Position numbers and translations under genes: made by a program. Shown here one piece after another: positions 35,516 through 45,952 of a stretch of DNA of 64,000 bases. The notes below the pieces were generated by a model that did not search any database, was not told the DNA's origin, and saw only the letters and a program-made list of their open reading frames with translations. Source of the DNA: Afipia sp. (GTDB lineage: Bacteria > Pseudomonadota > Alphaproteobacteria > Rhizobiales > Xanthobacteraceae); contig JAFVHU010000110.1 of assembly GCA_017474385.1 (NCBI GenBank), positions 1 through 64,000 on the forward strand, written 5' to 3'. Every line of letters starts with the position of its first letter. Position 1 is the stretch's first letter.

Positions 35516-37951
35516 ATGAAGCTCAATCTTGTGTCCGTGAATATGCGCCTGCTGCGGCTGGTCTCGCCTTTCATCGCCATTGTCTTGCTGCAAGCTTTTC
35601 TTGCCGGAATGAGCCTGACGATCCTGTCGTCGGTCCGCGCCTATGTCGGCGGCGAAAGCCTGTGGTCGAAAGGCCAGAAGGACGCCATCCATTATCTCTA
35701 TCTCTATGGCGAAACCGGCGAAGAACGGCTCTATGAGCAATTCCGGGACGCAGCCGCGGTGCCGTTTGGCGATCGCGACGCACGCCGTGCGCTCGAACTG
35801 AAAAAGCCCGACCTCGCGGCTGCCCGCGCCGGCTTTCTGCAAGGCGGCATCCATCCCGACGACGTCGACGGGCTGATCTGGCTCTATCACTATTTCCGGC
35901 ACTTGCCGCCTTTCAGGAAAGCCATCGCCCACTGGATCAACACCGATCCGATGCTCGATGAACTCGCCGATCTCGCACAGACGGTCCGCATCGGAAATGT
36001 CGACGGCCCGGTTTCGCGAAAGCAGATCGAAGAGCTGCGCAGCCAGATCAGCGAATTCAATACGCGCTTCGCGCCCGAGGCGATGGCGTTCGCCGAAAGC
36101 CTCGGCAGCGGCTCGCGGCAGGTCAAGTTCGTGCTCATGATCGCCAACCTGTTCACCGCCGGATTGCTGGGACTGCTGCTGCTGACGATGACGCGTTACT
36201 TCCTGGCGCAGCGCCGCAGATTCGTGCACGCGCTGCAAGCCGAGAAAGAACGCGCACAGATTACCCTGGCGTCGATCGGTGATGCCGTGATCAGCACCGA
36301 CGCGCAAGGCCGTGTGGATTACATAAATCCGGCCGCAGAAAAGCTGGTCGCCTGCCGGGCTCCGGCAGCCAAGGGGCTGCCGCTGACGTCGCTGTTCCGG
36401 ATTCTGGACGAGGAAAGCGGTCAGCCGCGCGAGGGCCAGGTCGAGCAGATCCTGAACGGACGTGATCTTGCCGCCAACACCCGCCCTCAACTGCTGCAAC
36501 GGCCCGACTCCACATCGGTGGCGATCTCCATGGTCGGCACGCCGGTCTACAAAGGCGGCGCCGTCGCCGGGGCCGTGCTGGTGCTGCACGACATGACCAG
36601 CGAAAAGAAATACATCGCCCGCCTGTCGTGGCAAGCGTCGCACGACAGCCTGACCAAGCTGGCCAACCGCCGCGAGTTCGAACACCGGCTGGAAAAGGCG
36701 TTGCAGCGGATGGACCGCGACCAGGACGGCCCGCATGCGCTGATGTTCCTCGACCTCGACCAGTTCAAGATCATCAACGATACCTGCGGTCACGCCGCCG
36801 GCGACAAGCTGCTCTGCGAAGTCTCGGACTCGCTGCAGCAGCATCTGCGCGTGGACGATTTGCTGGCGCGGCTCGGAGGCGATGAATTCGCGATCCTGCT
36901 CGAAAACGGCGGTCTTGAACGGGCTGCGATCGTTGCTGAACGATTGCGGCAGGCGGTGCACGACCTGAATTTCGTCTGGAACGGACGCCCGTTCACGATC
37001 ACGACAAGCATCGGTCTGGTGCAGATCCGCGGCGGTGCGACCAAGGACGAAACCCTGCGCACGGCCGATCTCGCCTGCTATCTCGCCAAGGAGAAGGGGC
37101 GCAACCGCATCCAGATTCACAATCCAAGCGACAGCGAATTGCTGCACCGGTTTGGCGAAATGGCTTGGGTGCAGCGGATTCACGATGCATTGGACGAACA
37201 TCGTTTCTGCCTGTATGCGCAAAAAATCGCCTCATTGCAGGGTCAGAGCCAGAGCGGCGCGCATATCGAGCTTCTGCTGCGGCTGCGCGACAAGGACGGC
37301 AATCTCGTGCCTCCGGGCGATTTCATTCCCGCCGCCGAGCGTTACGGCCTGATGCCGCTGATCGATCGCTGGGTGGTGCGTCACGCCTTTGAGACCATTG
37401 CGACGCGCCTCGGCCGCGCTGCATCGGCAACCATCGCCACCTGCGCGATCAACCTGTCCGGCGCGACCTTCAGCGACGAGGGATTCATCGACTACGTTCG
37501 CGAACAACTCGAGCTTCACAACATTCCGCCGGCGATGATCTGCTTCGAGATCACCGAGACCAGCGCGATCGGCAATCTCGACAACGCCGCCCGCTTCATC
37601 AAAGTGCTGCAACGGCTGGGCTGCCGGTTCTCGCTCGACGATTTCGGCAGCGGCATGTCGTCGTTCGGCTATCTGAAGAATCTTCCGGTGAACTACCTCA
37701 AGATCGACGGCGGGTTCGTCAAGGACATGCTCGACGATCCGATCGACCGCGCCATGGTCGAGATGATCTGCCGCATCGGCAAGGTCATGGGCAAACAGAC
37801 GATCGCCGAATTTGTCGAAAACGACGCCACCATAGAGGCGCTGCGCGAAATCGGCGTCGATTATGCGCAAGGATACGGCGTCGGCCGGCCGGAACCATTC
37901 GAGATTGCGAGCCCTGCCATCGCTGGCCAGCCCAACCTCCGGGTCGCCTGA
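35516..37951 (+). CDS. Membrane PAS-GGDEF-EAL cyclic-di-GMP enzyme
   Basis: An 811-residue bifunctional c-di-GMP protein. Helices at about 12-37 and 205-227 enclose a periplasmic sensor domain; then a PAS domain (about 245-360), GGDEF (about 375-535) and EAL (about 545-800). The cyclase motif is intact as RLGGDEFAI, with an RxxD inhibitory site (RVDD) five residues upstream. The EAL domain keeps its catalytic residues: ELLLRL, NLSGATF, EITETS, DDFGSG, LKIDGGF and VEND. Both activities are therefore possible; which one dominates cannot be predicted. Confidence 0.92.
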   Translation: MKLNLVSVNMRLLRLVSPFIAIVLLQAFLAGMSLTILSSVRAYVGGESLWSKGQKDAIHYLYLYGETGEERLYEQFRDAAAVPFGDRDARRALELKKPDLAAARAGFLQGGIHPDDVDGLIWLYHYFRHLPPFRKAIAHWINTDPMLDELADLAQTVRIGNVDGPVSRKQIEELRSQISEFNTRFAPEAMAFAESLGSGSRQVKFVLMIANLFTAGLLGLLLLTMTRYFLAQRRRFVHALQAEKERAQITLASIGDAVISTDAQGRVDYINPAAEKLVACRAPAAKGLPLTSLFRILDEESGQPREGQVEQILNGRDLAANTRPQLLQRPDSTSVAISMVGTPVYKGGAVAGAVLVLHDMTSEKKYIARLSWQASHDSLTKLANRREFEHRLEKALQRMDRDQDGPHALMFLDLDQFKIINDTCGHAAGDKLLCEVSDSLQQHLRVDDLLARLGGDEFAILLENGGLERAAIVAERLRQAVHDLNFVWNGRPFTITTSIGLVQIRGGATKDETLRTADLACYLAKEKGRNRIQIHNPSDSELLHRFGEMAWVQRIHDALDEHRFCLYAQKIASLQGQSQSGAHIELLLRLRDKDGNLVPPGDFIPAAERYGLMPLIDRWVVRHAFETIATRLGRAASATIATCAINLSGATFSDEGFIDYVREQLELHNIPPAMICFEITETSAIGNLDNAARFIKVLQRLGCRFSLDDFGSGMSSFGYLKNLPVNYLKIDGGFVKDMLDDPIDRAMVEMICRIGKVMGKQTIAEFVENDATIEALREIGVDYAQGYGVGRPEPFEIASPAIAGQPNLRVA

Positions 37952-38048
37952 CCGCAGAGCGAAATTCGCCCGCGGCATGCAGCCCTCCTCCTCCGGAACA
38001 TCGGCGGAATCCGCTTGGCGCGGCGCAAAAAATCAGCATTGTGGCCGC

Positions 38049-38735
38049 ATGACAGATAAAGCCCAGAATGCATCCGCCCAGGAACCAGCGAAGGCTGGCG
38101 CCTTGATCGTCCCGGTCTCCCCGTTTCAGCAGAATTGCACGCTGCTGTGGAACGAAGCGACCAAGCACGGGGTCGTGATCGATCCTGGCGGGGACGTTCC
38201 GGATATCCTTGCCGGGATCAAGCAGGCCGGCATCACGGTCGACGAAATCTGGATCACGCACGGCCACATCGACCATGTCGGCGGCGCGGCGGAATTGCGC
38301 GACGAACTGAAAGTGCCGATCATCGGCCCGCACATTGCCGACAAGTATCTGCTCGACAACGTGGTCGCGAGCGGCGCGAATTTCGGCATGACCGGCGTGC
38401 GCAACTTCGCACCGGACCGCTGGCTGAATGAAGGCGATCAGCTCAAGATCGGAGATCTTGTGTTCGACATTTATCACGCCCCCGGACACTCACCGGGCAG
38501 CGTGGTGTTCTTCAACAAGGACATGCGCTTTGCGATCGTCGGCGACGTGCTGTTCAACGGCTCGGTGGGGCGCACCGATCTGCCCGGCGGCGATCATGCC
38601 ACCCTGATCCGCTCCATCAACGACAAGCTGCTGCCGCTCGGCGATGACATCGGCTTCATCTGCGGCCATGGCCCCGGCTCGAACTTCGGCCACGAACGCG
38701 CAACTAACCCGTTCCTCAATGGTGGCTTAGGCTGA
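38049..38735 (+). CDS. Metallo-beta-lactamase fold hydrolase (glyoxalase II-like)
   Basis: A 228-residue hydrolase with the dinuclear metal motif THGHIDHVGG and further ligands in YHAPGHSPGS, IVGDVLFNGSVGRTDLPGG and ICGHGPGSNFGHER. The type is the YcbL-like, single-domain relative of hydroxyacylglutathione hydrolase. It is cytoplasmic, without signal peptide. The ATG at 38049 is preferred; the frame is open upstream into the end of the GGDEF-EAL gene. Confidence 0.9.
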   Translation: MTDKAQNASAQEPAKAGALIVPVSPFQQNCTLLWNEATKHGVVIDPGGDVPDILAGIKQAGITVDEIWITHGHIDHVGGAAELRDELKVPIIGPHIADKYLLDNVVASGANFGMTGVRNFAPDRWLNEGDQLKIGDLVFDIYHAPGHSPGSVVFFNKDMRFAIVGDVLFNGSVGRTDLPGGDHATLIRSINDKLLPLGDDIGFICGHGPGSNFGHERATNPFLNGGLG

Positions 38736-38827
38736 CGAGAAAGCCGCCGGCCACATCGGTCCAGCGCCGGATAGGCTCACATCAATGTGTGAGCCCTACG
38801 CTGAACCAAAGCCTGTAAGGTTCATCC

Positions 38828-39055
38828 ATGCAGCTTCAATCGACCATAACATGCCCGGACTGCGGACATCGCGCGCTGGAAACGATGCCCACCGACGCTT
38901 GCCAGTTTTTCTACGACTGCAAAGAGTGCGGCACCCGGCTGAAGCCGAAGACCCGGGACTGCTGCGTGTTTTGCTCCTACGGCTCGTTGCCATGTCCGCC
39001 TATTCAGGCGCAACGCAGCGGCGACCGGGACGCAAAACCATGCTGCCCCGACTAG
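38828..39055 (+). CDS. Small cysteine-rich GDCCVFCSYG-type protein
   Basis: A 75-residue protein with three cysteine clusters: TCPDCGH, DCKECGTRL and RDCCVFCSYGSLPCPPIQ. This pattern is a known conserved small protein, often near heavy-metal genes in proteobacteria, with no established function. It probably binds zinc or another metal as a double zinc ribbon. Here no metal resistance gene is adjacent. It is followed by 184 bases without a gene. Confidence 0.8.
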   Translation: MQLQSTITCPDCGHRALETMPTDACQFFYDCKECGTRLKPKTRDCCVFCSYGSLPCPPIQAQRSGDRDAKPCCPD

Positions 39056-39239
39056 ATTGGTTTCACACGGTCTTGAAATCTTCCGGTGTCAGCTCGATCG
39101 GCTGGCCATGCGGCGTGCGATCCGCGGCATGGTCCCAGGCGCCGCGATCGTGTCCGCTCATGAGACAAAGATAGTCCTGTCCGCCTCGGCGTGTCGAGAG
39201 CGGGATGGTCGCGGCAGTAGGATGTGATGGGAGGACGCC

Positions 39240-39443
39240 TCAGTCCTTGAGAATGAATGTCACCTTCAGGTTGACGCGGTATTCCGCGATCTTGCCATTC
39301 TTGATGACGCATTTCTGGTTGGCGACCCAGACGCCTTCGACATTCTTCAATGTCTTGATAGCGCGTTTGACGCCATTCTGAACGGCGTCTTCAAAACTTT
39401 TCGGGGAAGCGGCAATAAGCTCGGTGACGCGTGCAACTGACAT
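39240..39443 (-). CDS. Dodecin family flavin-binding protein
   Basis: A 67-residue protein: MSVARVTELIAASPKSFEDA at the start and INGKIAEYRVNLKVTF-like end, the classic dodecin pattern. Dodecins form dodecameric hollow spheres that store flavins. AGGAGA precedes the ATG at 39443; the frame is open further upstream but not coding. Confidence 0.93.
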   Translation of the reverse strand: MSVARVTELIAASPKSFEDAVQNGVKRAIKTLKNVEGVWVANQKCVIKNGKIAEYRVNLKVTFILKD

Positions 39444-39614
39444 GATCTTCTCCTGACAAGGAAAGACATAAATCGATTTGGCACTTGAGCGCGGGCAGCT
39501 TAGGTGCGCAGCCGAGGGCGTCAAGTTGACAGACGCGCGCCTGTGCAGGCGCAGCATCCCAATCCGCCTGCCATGGCAGCGCACAAACTCACAGACAGCA
39601 TTTGTGACAGGAGA

Positions 39615-41567
39615 CTAGTTCGCGATCGCCGCGGTGACAGCCTGCATCAACTCCTGCTGGCGAAATGGCTTGCCAAGCTTCGGCAGGTTGGCATCCACGC
39701 CCGGCGGCAGCTCCGCATAGCCTGTCGCAAGAATGACCGGAAGGCCCGGCCGTTCGGCCTTGATCGCAGCGGCGAGTTGGGCGCCTGTCATGCGCGGCAT
39801 GGCGTGGTCGGTGATGACGAGATCGACCGACGGCTCGCGCCGCAGGATCTCCAGCGCCTGGTTGCCTGACGTCGCCTCGAACACCGTGTGTCCCATGTCC
39901 TGCAGCATCACTGCGGTGTTCATCAGCACGAGACCGTCGTCGTCGACGGCAAGCACCACCAGCGGGCGGGTGCCGGTCATGCCGTCCTGGATGAAACGCC
40001 CGCCCTGCGCGGGCCGGGTCGCTTTGGCGGCGGGAAGCCAGATTTCGGCTGTCGTGCCCTCGCCTTTTTGGCTCTTCAGGAAAAAACGCCCGCCGGACTG
40101 TTCGGTCATGCCGTGGACCATCGACAATCCGAGGCCAGTGCCGCGGCCGACACCTTTCGTGGTGAAGAACGGCTCCATGGCGCGCCTCAGCGTCGCCTTG
40201 TCCATGCCCTCGCCGGTGTCCTTCACCGAAAGACGCACATAACGACCGGCTTTCAGCTTGCTCCGCGAGCGCGGCTTGACGATTTCCTCGCGCGCCGCGA
40301 CGATAATACTGCCGCCGTCCGGCATCGCATCGCGCGCATTCACCGCCAGATTCAGCAGGGCCATTTCAAGCTGATTGGCGTCGGCGTGGACGAGGTCGAG
40401 CTTGAGCGGAAAGTGCGTCTCGATCCGCACCGACGGTCCCAGCGAACTCTGCAACAGATCGGTCATGCCGCGCACAAGAGCAGGGACATCGATCGGCTTG
40501 AGATCGAGATCCTGCCGCCGCGCGAAAGCCAGCATGCGCTGGGTCAGCGCCGCGCCGCGCTGCGCGGCCTGCGCCGCATTGGAAATCAGCGTCGTGACCC
40601 GCGCATCGTCCGGCAGCCGCTTGCCTGCCAGCTCGAGGCTGCCGAGAATGACCATCAGCAGATTGTTGAAGTCGTGCGCGATGCCGCCGGTCAGTTGTCC
40701 GATGGCATCCATTTTCTGCGAATGAGCCAGCGCTTCGCGCGCCTGATCGAGAGCCTTTTGCGTGTCCCTGCGTTCGGTGATGTCGCGCGTGATCTTGGCG
40801 AAACCGATGATGGCGCCGCTCACATTGCGGATCGGATCGATGATAACGTTGGCCCAGAACTGCGTGCCGTCCTTGCGCACGCGCCAACCCTCTTTCTCGA
40901 AACGTCCATCGCGCCGCGCGGTAGCGAGCGCATTCTGCGGCTCGCCCTTCTGCCGGTCGCCCTCGGTATAGAATTTCGAGAAATGCTGACCGATGATTTC
41001 CTCGGCACGGTATTGCTTGATGCGTTCCGCGCCCTGATTCCAACTGCTGACATAGCCGTCCGCGTCGATCATATAGAGGGCGTAGTCGGTCACGCTCTGC
41101 ACCAGCAGCCGGAACTGTTCTTCCTTCTGCCGCAGACGATCTTCGGCCGCCTTGCGCTCGGTGAGGTCGCGCGTGATCTTGGCAAAGCCGACGAGCCGGC
41201 CGTCAGGCGAACGGATCGGATCGATCACCACATGAGCCCAGAACCGGCTGCCGTCCTTGCGGATACGCCAGCCTTCGTTCTCGAACTTGCCTTCGCGGGC
41301 CGAGATTTCAAGCGCGCGCGCCGGAAGCCCGGCCTTGCGATCCTCCTCGCCATAGAACTGCGAGAAATGACGTCCGATGATCTCGTCGTGCGTGTAGCCC
41401 TTGAAGCGCTGCGCGCCCGGATTCCAGCTCGTCACCCGTCCTTCCGGGTCGAGCATGTAAATGGCGTAGTCGGTAACCGCTTCCACCAGAAGCCGGTAAC
41501 GCCCGTCCGGGGTCAGGGAGGCATCGAACCGGTTCGATGTCTGCAAAGCGGTATTTTCAAAGGCCAT
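39615..41567 (-). CDS. Hybrid sensor histidine kinase, two PAS domains and receiver
   Basis: A soluble 650-residue hybrid kinase. Two PAS-PAC modules (about 20-140 and 145-265) are very similar to each other: TDYAIYMLDPEG / TDYALYMIDADG and GFAKITRDLTERK / GFAKITRDITERR. The HisKA box is MDAIGQLTGGIAHDFNNLL (about 285-305), followed by HATPase motifs NLAVNARDAMPDGG and GTGLGLSMVHGM, and a C-terminal receiver with Asp in LVITDHAMPRMTG. No membrane segment is visible. Its partner is unknown. Confidence 0.93.
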   Translation of the reverse strand: MAFENTALQTSNRFDASLTPDGRYRLLVEAVTDYAIYMLDPEGRVTSWNPGAQRFKGYTHDEIIGRHFSQFYGEEDRKAGLPARALEISAREGKFENEGWRIRKDGSRFWAHVVIDPIRSPDGRLVGFAKITRDLTERKAAEDRLRQKEEQFRLLVQSVTDYALYMIDADGYVSSWNQGAERIKQYRAEEIIGQHFSKFYTEGDRQKGEPQNALATARRDGRFEKEGWRVRKDGTQFWANVIIDPIRNVSGAIIGFAKITRDITERRDTQKALDQAREALAHSQKMDAIGQLTGGIAHDFNNLLMVILGSLELAGKRLPDDARVTTLISNAAQAAQRGAALTQRMLAFARRQDLDLKPIDVPALVRGMTDLLQSSLGPSVRIETHFPLKLDLVHADANQLEMALLNLAVNARDAMPDGGSIIVAAREEIVKPRSRSKLKAGRYVRLSVKDTGEGMDKATLRRAMEPFFTTKGVGRGTGLGLSMVHGMTEQSGGRFFLKSQKGEGTTAEIWLPAAKATRPAQGGRFIQDGMTGTRPLVVLAVDDDGLVLMNTAVMLQDMGHTVFEATSGNQALEILRREPSVDLVITDHAMPRMTGAQLAAAIKAERPGLPVILATGYAELPPGVDANLPKLGKPFRQQELMQAVTAAIAN

Positions 41568-41670
41568 TCAATATAACCCTGTGCCAACAGGGCCAAACGC
41601 CGCCGTTTCGGTAAAGTTCCATTTAATGGGAGGACTTAGCCTAAAGTCGAAGGAGGGCTCGGGAGGCCGT

Positions 41671-41937
41671 CTATTTCTGCTTCTCATAGGCGGCCAGCAT
41701 GTCCTCGACCTTGATCCCGTTGATGGTCATTCCCTCGATCCGGCAGTCCGTGAGGCAGGCCCCGGCCATATTCGCGTTGTTAACGTGCAGGCCGGACAGA
41801 TTGGTGTAATCGATCCGGAGCCCACTGAGATTGATGTCGTGCATGGTGCAGCCCGACATGTTGACGTCCTCGAAGGTCGAACCCGAAACGTCCGACCCCT
41901 TCACATCGAGGCGCTGTTTTTGTCCATGGATTTCCAT
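41671..41937 (-). CDS. Small pentapeptide-repeat-like protein
   Basis: An 88-residue protein whose middle repeats a five-residue pattern (STFEDVNMSG, TMHDINLSG, RIDYTNLSG, HVNNANMAG), typical of a right-handed pentapeptide-repeat helix. The ATG at 41937 has GGGAGGGAG upstream. It lies 38 bases after the outer-membrane-like gene on the same strand. Function unknown. Confidence 0.8.
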   Translation of the reverse strand: MEIHGQKQRLDVKGSDVSGSTFEDVNMSGCTMHDINLSGLRIDYTNLSGLHVNNANMAGACLTDCRIEGMTINGIKVEDMLAAYEKQK

Positions 41938-41975
41938 GTTCGCTCCCTCCCTGATCCCTTGCTCACGACCGACAC

Positions 41976-42809
41976 TCAATTCCGGATCGCATAAAGCGGT
42001 GTCCGCAACGTGAATTGGACCAGCGGCTCGGGTGTCCATGCGACCTCGACCGAGGCGCCGAACAGCCGGTTATCGTTGTCATCCATCCGCTCCAGATCGA
42101 ACCTGAGCAACGGCTGGGTGAACGCCTTGGCCCTGATGATGCCAGCGCCGATCTGAGCGCCGCCGAATGTCTGAACGCCCATCCGCGCGGACACCTTCCA
42201 GTTGTTCGGCCACTGATAATAGCCGCCGAGATATCCGGCGAACGCCGGCTCGACTTTCGCAAGACCCGAATCCACCCAGACGGCGGTCAATCGCGTCCCG
42301 AACAGCAGACCCCTGGTCTGATCTTCATCGAGTCCGTAATCGAGTTCGACCACCGTCTGGTTCGATGTCGAGGCCAGCCCCGGGGCGCTGGTGATCGACC
42401 GCGTGAGAGTCGAAATCACCGTCACCGTCTTGCTGTCCTGCTGAATGACGTCGGCGTTGAAACCGATGTTCCAGCTGTCGAGCGTCATCGACGACCATGA
42501 CGTGACATCGCTGCGCGACGTGCTGGCGCTGACGCCGCCATACAGCGAGAACCGGTCGGTGATATCCACCGTCAGCGGCGCGTTCAGCGTCACGACCTGC
42601 GCCGCTGCCGGAATCGGAGAAACGAAATTCCTGAACCCGATGGCGAGCGTGTTCGGCGGCACGCTCGTGTATTGCGTGTTGTAACCCAGATAGATGTTCG
42701 GCTGCTTTGAGCCTGCCTTGGTTGGCTCTTCGTCATCGTCGTCGCTGGCGCGGGCGAGATCGAAGGCGCCAAGAACAACGAGCAAGCCGAGCGAGACACT
42801 GCGAAGCAT
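41976..42809 (-). CDS. Secreted beta-strand-rich protein, probable outer membrane protein
   Basis: A 277-residue protein with a signal peptide (MLRSVSLGLLVVLGAFDLARA) followed by a short acidic stretch and about ten amphipathic strands (for example NIYLGYNTQYTSVPPNT and RFSLYGGVSASTSRSDV). The final strand ends in LYAIRN rather than in an aromatic residue. I do not recognise a family. The frame is open to 42917; the ATG at 42809 gives the signal peptide. Confidence 0.7.
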   Translation of the reverse strand: MLRSVSLGLLVVLGAFDLARASDDDDEEPTKAGSKQPNIYLGYNTQYTSVPPNTLAIGFRNFVSPIPAAAQVVTLNAPLTVDITDRFSLYGGVSASTSRSDVTSWSSMTLDSWNIGFNADVIQQDSKTVTVISTLTRSITSAPGLASTSNQTVVELDYGLDEDQTRGLLFGTRLTAVWVDSGLAKVEPAFAGYLGGYYQWPNNWKVSARMGVQTFGGAQIGAGIIRAKAFTQPLLRFDLERMDDNDNRLFGASVEVAWTPEPLVQFTLRTPLYAIRN

Positions 42810-42991
42810 CCGGCCACCACGATCATCCCTGCAATCGATCGTCCTCAAAACACCGTCCGCCAATATGAAACACCACAAAAGTCCGACGATGGTGCAGCTT
42901 TCCGCAGGTCTTTTCAATGTCCGGAAATATGAACCGCGACCTGATTTAGTTCAGTGTGGCAATCGCAGAACCCGCCGACCGGCGCGTTCGC

Positions 42992-45661
42992 TTACCAGAT
43001 CGCGCGGAAGCCGCCCGTGCCTTTATAGCTGGAATTATCTCCGCCATTGGCGAGGCTCGCGTTGTAGGAAATCTCGCCAAAGATTGTATAGCGGCCGTTG
43101 CCCCAGCTATAGGTGCCGCCACCGCCGATGCTCCCCCATAGCCGATCTTGAGCGCTTGCGAAGCCGGTGCCAGCCACATCGACGCTCGTGCCGTTGAGAA
43201 ATTCGTAATGCAAATTCGCGATGCCGTAGACGTCTGAGCGCACGATGCCCGAGCTATCACTCCAGGTCTTCTGATGGTTGAGCGCCATGCCGAGCCGGCC
43301 ATTCAGGCTGTCGCTGCGGCCCAGCGTCACCTGCGCACCGAAGTTGTCGCGGAAGTCTGAACCGACCGCCGAATAGACAAGCTGCGCCTGCGGCGTCAGC
43401 GACCATGGCCCGGTGACACCGAACCGCTTGCCGGTTTCCACGCTCATCGCGTAACCGAAACCGCCGATCCCGTTCGCCATCTCGCGGCCGACCAGATCGG
43501 ATCGCAGGTTGCTGTTGAAGAAGGTGGCTTGCGTCTGGCCGTCGACATAGAAACCGCTCTCGCCATACCAGGTCAGCGTGCCGCCGAAGCCGGTGCCGGT
43601 GGTGCTGATGCGGCCGTCGCCGTATTTGGAGCGCACGTCCGCGATAGCGGTGCCGAAATGTGCGGTAACGCCGCCGATCAGCGTGCCGTCCTGGTTGGCG
43701 TAAAGCAGGCCATCGAGTCCGGTGCGCGCTTTCCATTGTCCGATGTTGGCGCCGCTTACGGTGGTCGAACCGTCCGGTTTGAAGCTGCCATAGGAGCCTT
43801 CGGTCCGGCCCCAGAATACGTTCGGTTCCGTCGTGGTCTCACTACCGGACGGGGCCGTTGCGGTGCCGACGGCATTGATATCGCGATAACGATTGCCGAC
43901 ACGCTGCTGCAAGGTCGGCAGGGTGTTCAGCGCGAGCAGTACCTGCGGAAACGCCTCATAGAGCGGCACGCCGGGCTGATAGATCGGGCCCGCCGGCACG
44001 ACGGGCGGCGGATTGATCAGACTGGAACGCAGATACCAGTCGCCGTCGCCGGGCGTCGCGATCCCGTTCTTCTGAAGCGTATATGCAAAGGCGCCGCCGA
44101 TCACGGCTTGCTGACCGTGGAAGACGTAATCGCCTTGCAACGCGAATATGCCGTTCGAAGCGCCGACAACGTCAACGATCTTGATGCCTTCGACGGTCTG
44201 CGCGCCACCGCCGCCGACATTGGTGACCTGCAAGGTTGAGCTGCCTGACGTGTTGCCCTGGACCACGAGCCTGTCAGTCGCCGACGCGTCGCCGCCGAGC
44301 GCGGCGTTCAGGTTCACAACGCCGCCGCTGCCGATGTAATTGCCAGCCACGGTCAGCGTCGTCCCCGGAGCGCCGCCGAGATTGACGGTGCCCGCGTTAT
44401 CCAACGAAGCGATGGTTTGATTGAAGCCGTTGAGATTGAGCGTGCCACCGGCGAGCGTCGCATAAGCCGACGCAGCGCTGAATGCTCCTGCCGCACCGGC
44501 CTGCAACGTGCCGCCGTTCACAGTCGTCGCGCCGGTGTAATTATTGGCGCCTGACAGCGTCTGCGTCCCGCCGCTGACCGTCAGCCCGCCGGTGCCGCCG
44601 ATGATGCCCGCGAACATATCGTTCGCATTGGTGATCGTCAGATTCTTTGCGCCCAGCACGACGGCACCGCTTCCCGCCAGGCTCTGGATGTTTGTACCGG
44701 CCGCAGTGATACCGGAAATGTTGAAGGTTCCGTTTGCTACCACCCGGCTTGACGCGGCAATCGAGCCACTACTGGCAAGCGAAAGCGTGCCTGTCTGGAT
44801 CACGGTCTCGCCGGTGTAAGTATTGAGAGCCCGGAGATTGAGGGTACCGGCGCCGATCTTGGTCAATCCGCCGACGCCGCTAAAACCGGAACTCGCGCCC
44901 ACGGTGAAAGCCTGGGTGTCAACGGTCAGGCCGCCCGCAGCAATATTGAGAGTGCCTGGCGAAAATCCGCCGACGAAGCCAATGGCGTTATTTGTCCTGG
45001 CTCGCAGAATGGCATTATCGAAATTGACCTGGCCGGTTGAACCAGCGCCGTGTCCGAGGCTGTTGGTCTCGAGCGTGCTGCCACCGTTGATGTTGAGCGT
45101 GCCCGTGCCGCCCGCGAGGGTCCCGACAACGACCCCTCCTTGGGCGATAACTTGAGCGCCGTTCTGAATGTTCAGCGCACCATTGCCGCTGACGCCGACC
45201 CTGAGCTGGGAGCCGGATGTAATCCACTGCGACCCGGCTCCGGTCACCGTGACTGTGCCGTTGCTCCCGGGATCGGCGCCGATCTGAAAGAAGCCGGCGC
45301 TGGTGCTTGTCAGCGTGCTGCCGTTCTGAATTGTCAGATTACCAAACGATCCAGTCGTATTGCCGACGATCATTTGACCTGTCGTGCCAACAGCGGGACC
45401 ACCCACGCCGAGGACAGTCGGGTTGGGCGAAGTCGTATTAATAACGACCGTGTTGCCGGCGACGGGCGCCACGCCACCTAACCAGTTGGTCCCAACCGTC
45501 CAGTCGTTGTTCGTGGTTCCGGTCCATGCGACCTGGGCCGCGGCCGATCCGGCGGAGAGAGCCGTTAAGGCCACTCCCGATACGCTCATCAGGAGCAGAC
45601 GAAGGAAACGGCTGTTGCGGACGGGCGATCGCCGAGCCTGATTCGGACTCTCGCGCTGCAT
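42992..45661 (-). CDS. Autotransporter with beta-barrel domain (type V secretion)
   Basis: An 889-residue autotransporter: a long signal peptide (about 20-43, cleavage after AAA), a Gly/Thr/Asn-rich passenger with repeated TxTGxT units and passenger-associated repeats (GALNIQNGAQV, NTYTGETVIQTGTLSLASSG, NNYTGATTVNGGTLQAGAAG), and a C-terminal barrel of about 270 residues ending in GGFRAIW. It probably forms a beta-helix displayed on the surface. Exact adhesin or other function is unknown. The ATG at 45661 is chosen because the upstream open codons do not fit a signal peptide. The 291 bases upstream to 45952 hold no gene. Confidence 0.88.
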   Translation of the reverse strand: MQRESPNQARRSPVRNSRFLRLLLMSVSGVALTALSAGSAAAQVAWTGTTNNDWTVGTNWLGGVAPVAGNTVVINTTSPNPTVLGVGGPAVGTTGQMIVGNTTGSFGNLTIQNGSTLTSTSAGFFQIGADPGSNGTVTVTGAGSQWITSGSQLRVGVSGNGALNIQNGAQVIAQGGVVVGTLAGGTGTLNINGGSTLETNSLGHGAGSTGQVNFDNAILRARTNNAIGFVGGFSPGTLNIAAGGLTVDTQAFTVGASSGFSGVGGLTKIGAGTLNLRALNTYTGETVIQTGTLSLASSGSIAASSRVVANGTFNISGITAAGTNIQSLAGSGAVVLGAKNLTITNANDMFAGIIGGTGGLTVSGGTQTLSGANNYTGATTVNGGTLQAGAAGAFSAASAYATLAGGTLNLNGFNQTIASLDNAGTVNLGGAPGTTLTVAGNYIGSGGVVNLNAALGGDASATDRLVVQGNTSGSSTLQVTNVGGGGAQTVEGIKIVDVVGASNGIFALQGDYVFHGQQAVIGGAFAYTLQKNGIATPGDGDWYLRSSLINPPPVVPAGPIYQPGVPLYEAFPQVLLALNTLPTLQQRVGNRYRDINAVGTATAPSGSETTTEPNVFWGRTEGSYGSFKPDGSTTVSGANIGQWKARTGLDGLLYANQDGTLIGGVTAHFGTAIADVRSKYGDGRISTTGTGFGGTLTWYGESGFYVDGQTQATFFNSNLRSDLVGREMANGIGGFGYAMSVETGKRFGVTGPWSLTPQAQLVYSAVGSDFRDNFGAQVTLGRSDSLNGRLGMALNHQKTWSDSSGIVRSDVYGIANLHYEFLNGTSVDVAGTGFASAQDRLWGSIGGGGTYSWGNGRYTIFGEISYNASLANGGDNSSYKGTGGFRAIW

Positions 45662-45952
45662 GTCATCTAGTTGTCGCCGGATCGTTACAGCTCCGATGCA
45701 TTGGCGCATGGACGCTTGCTCCAGTCTTATTCAGGACCGCCCCGATCGACGCAGCCCACTCACATGCAGCGTATGAAGCTGCGCGGCACGTTAGATGAGT
45801 CCATTCAAGCGAGCAATTGCAGGCTCTCGTTCAATCAAACAAACATGCACCAGTGTGTCGCTTGCGCAACGAGAGACGGTTAACAAAACCTTCCGAGATG
45901 CGGCCTGGCCTCGTGCAAGCGCACCATCGCATTCGATCGATGAGGATGTGCG

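Noticed and set aside
35393-37222. 609-residue frame opposite the GGDEF-EAL gene
   Set aside because: Shadow of a clearly coding gene; no domain seen.
39888-41576. 562-residue frame opposite the hybrid kinase
   Set aside because: Shadow frame mirroring the kinase codons; no motif.
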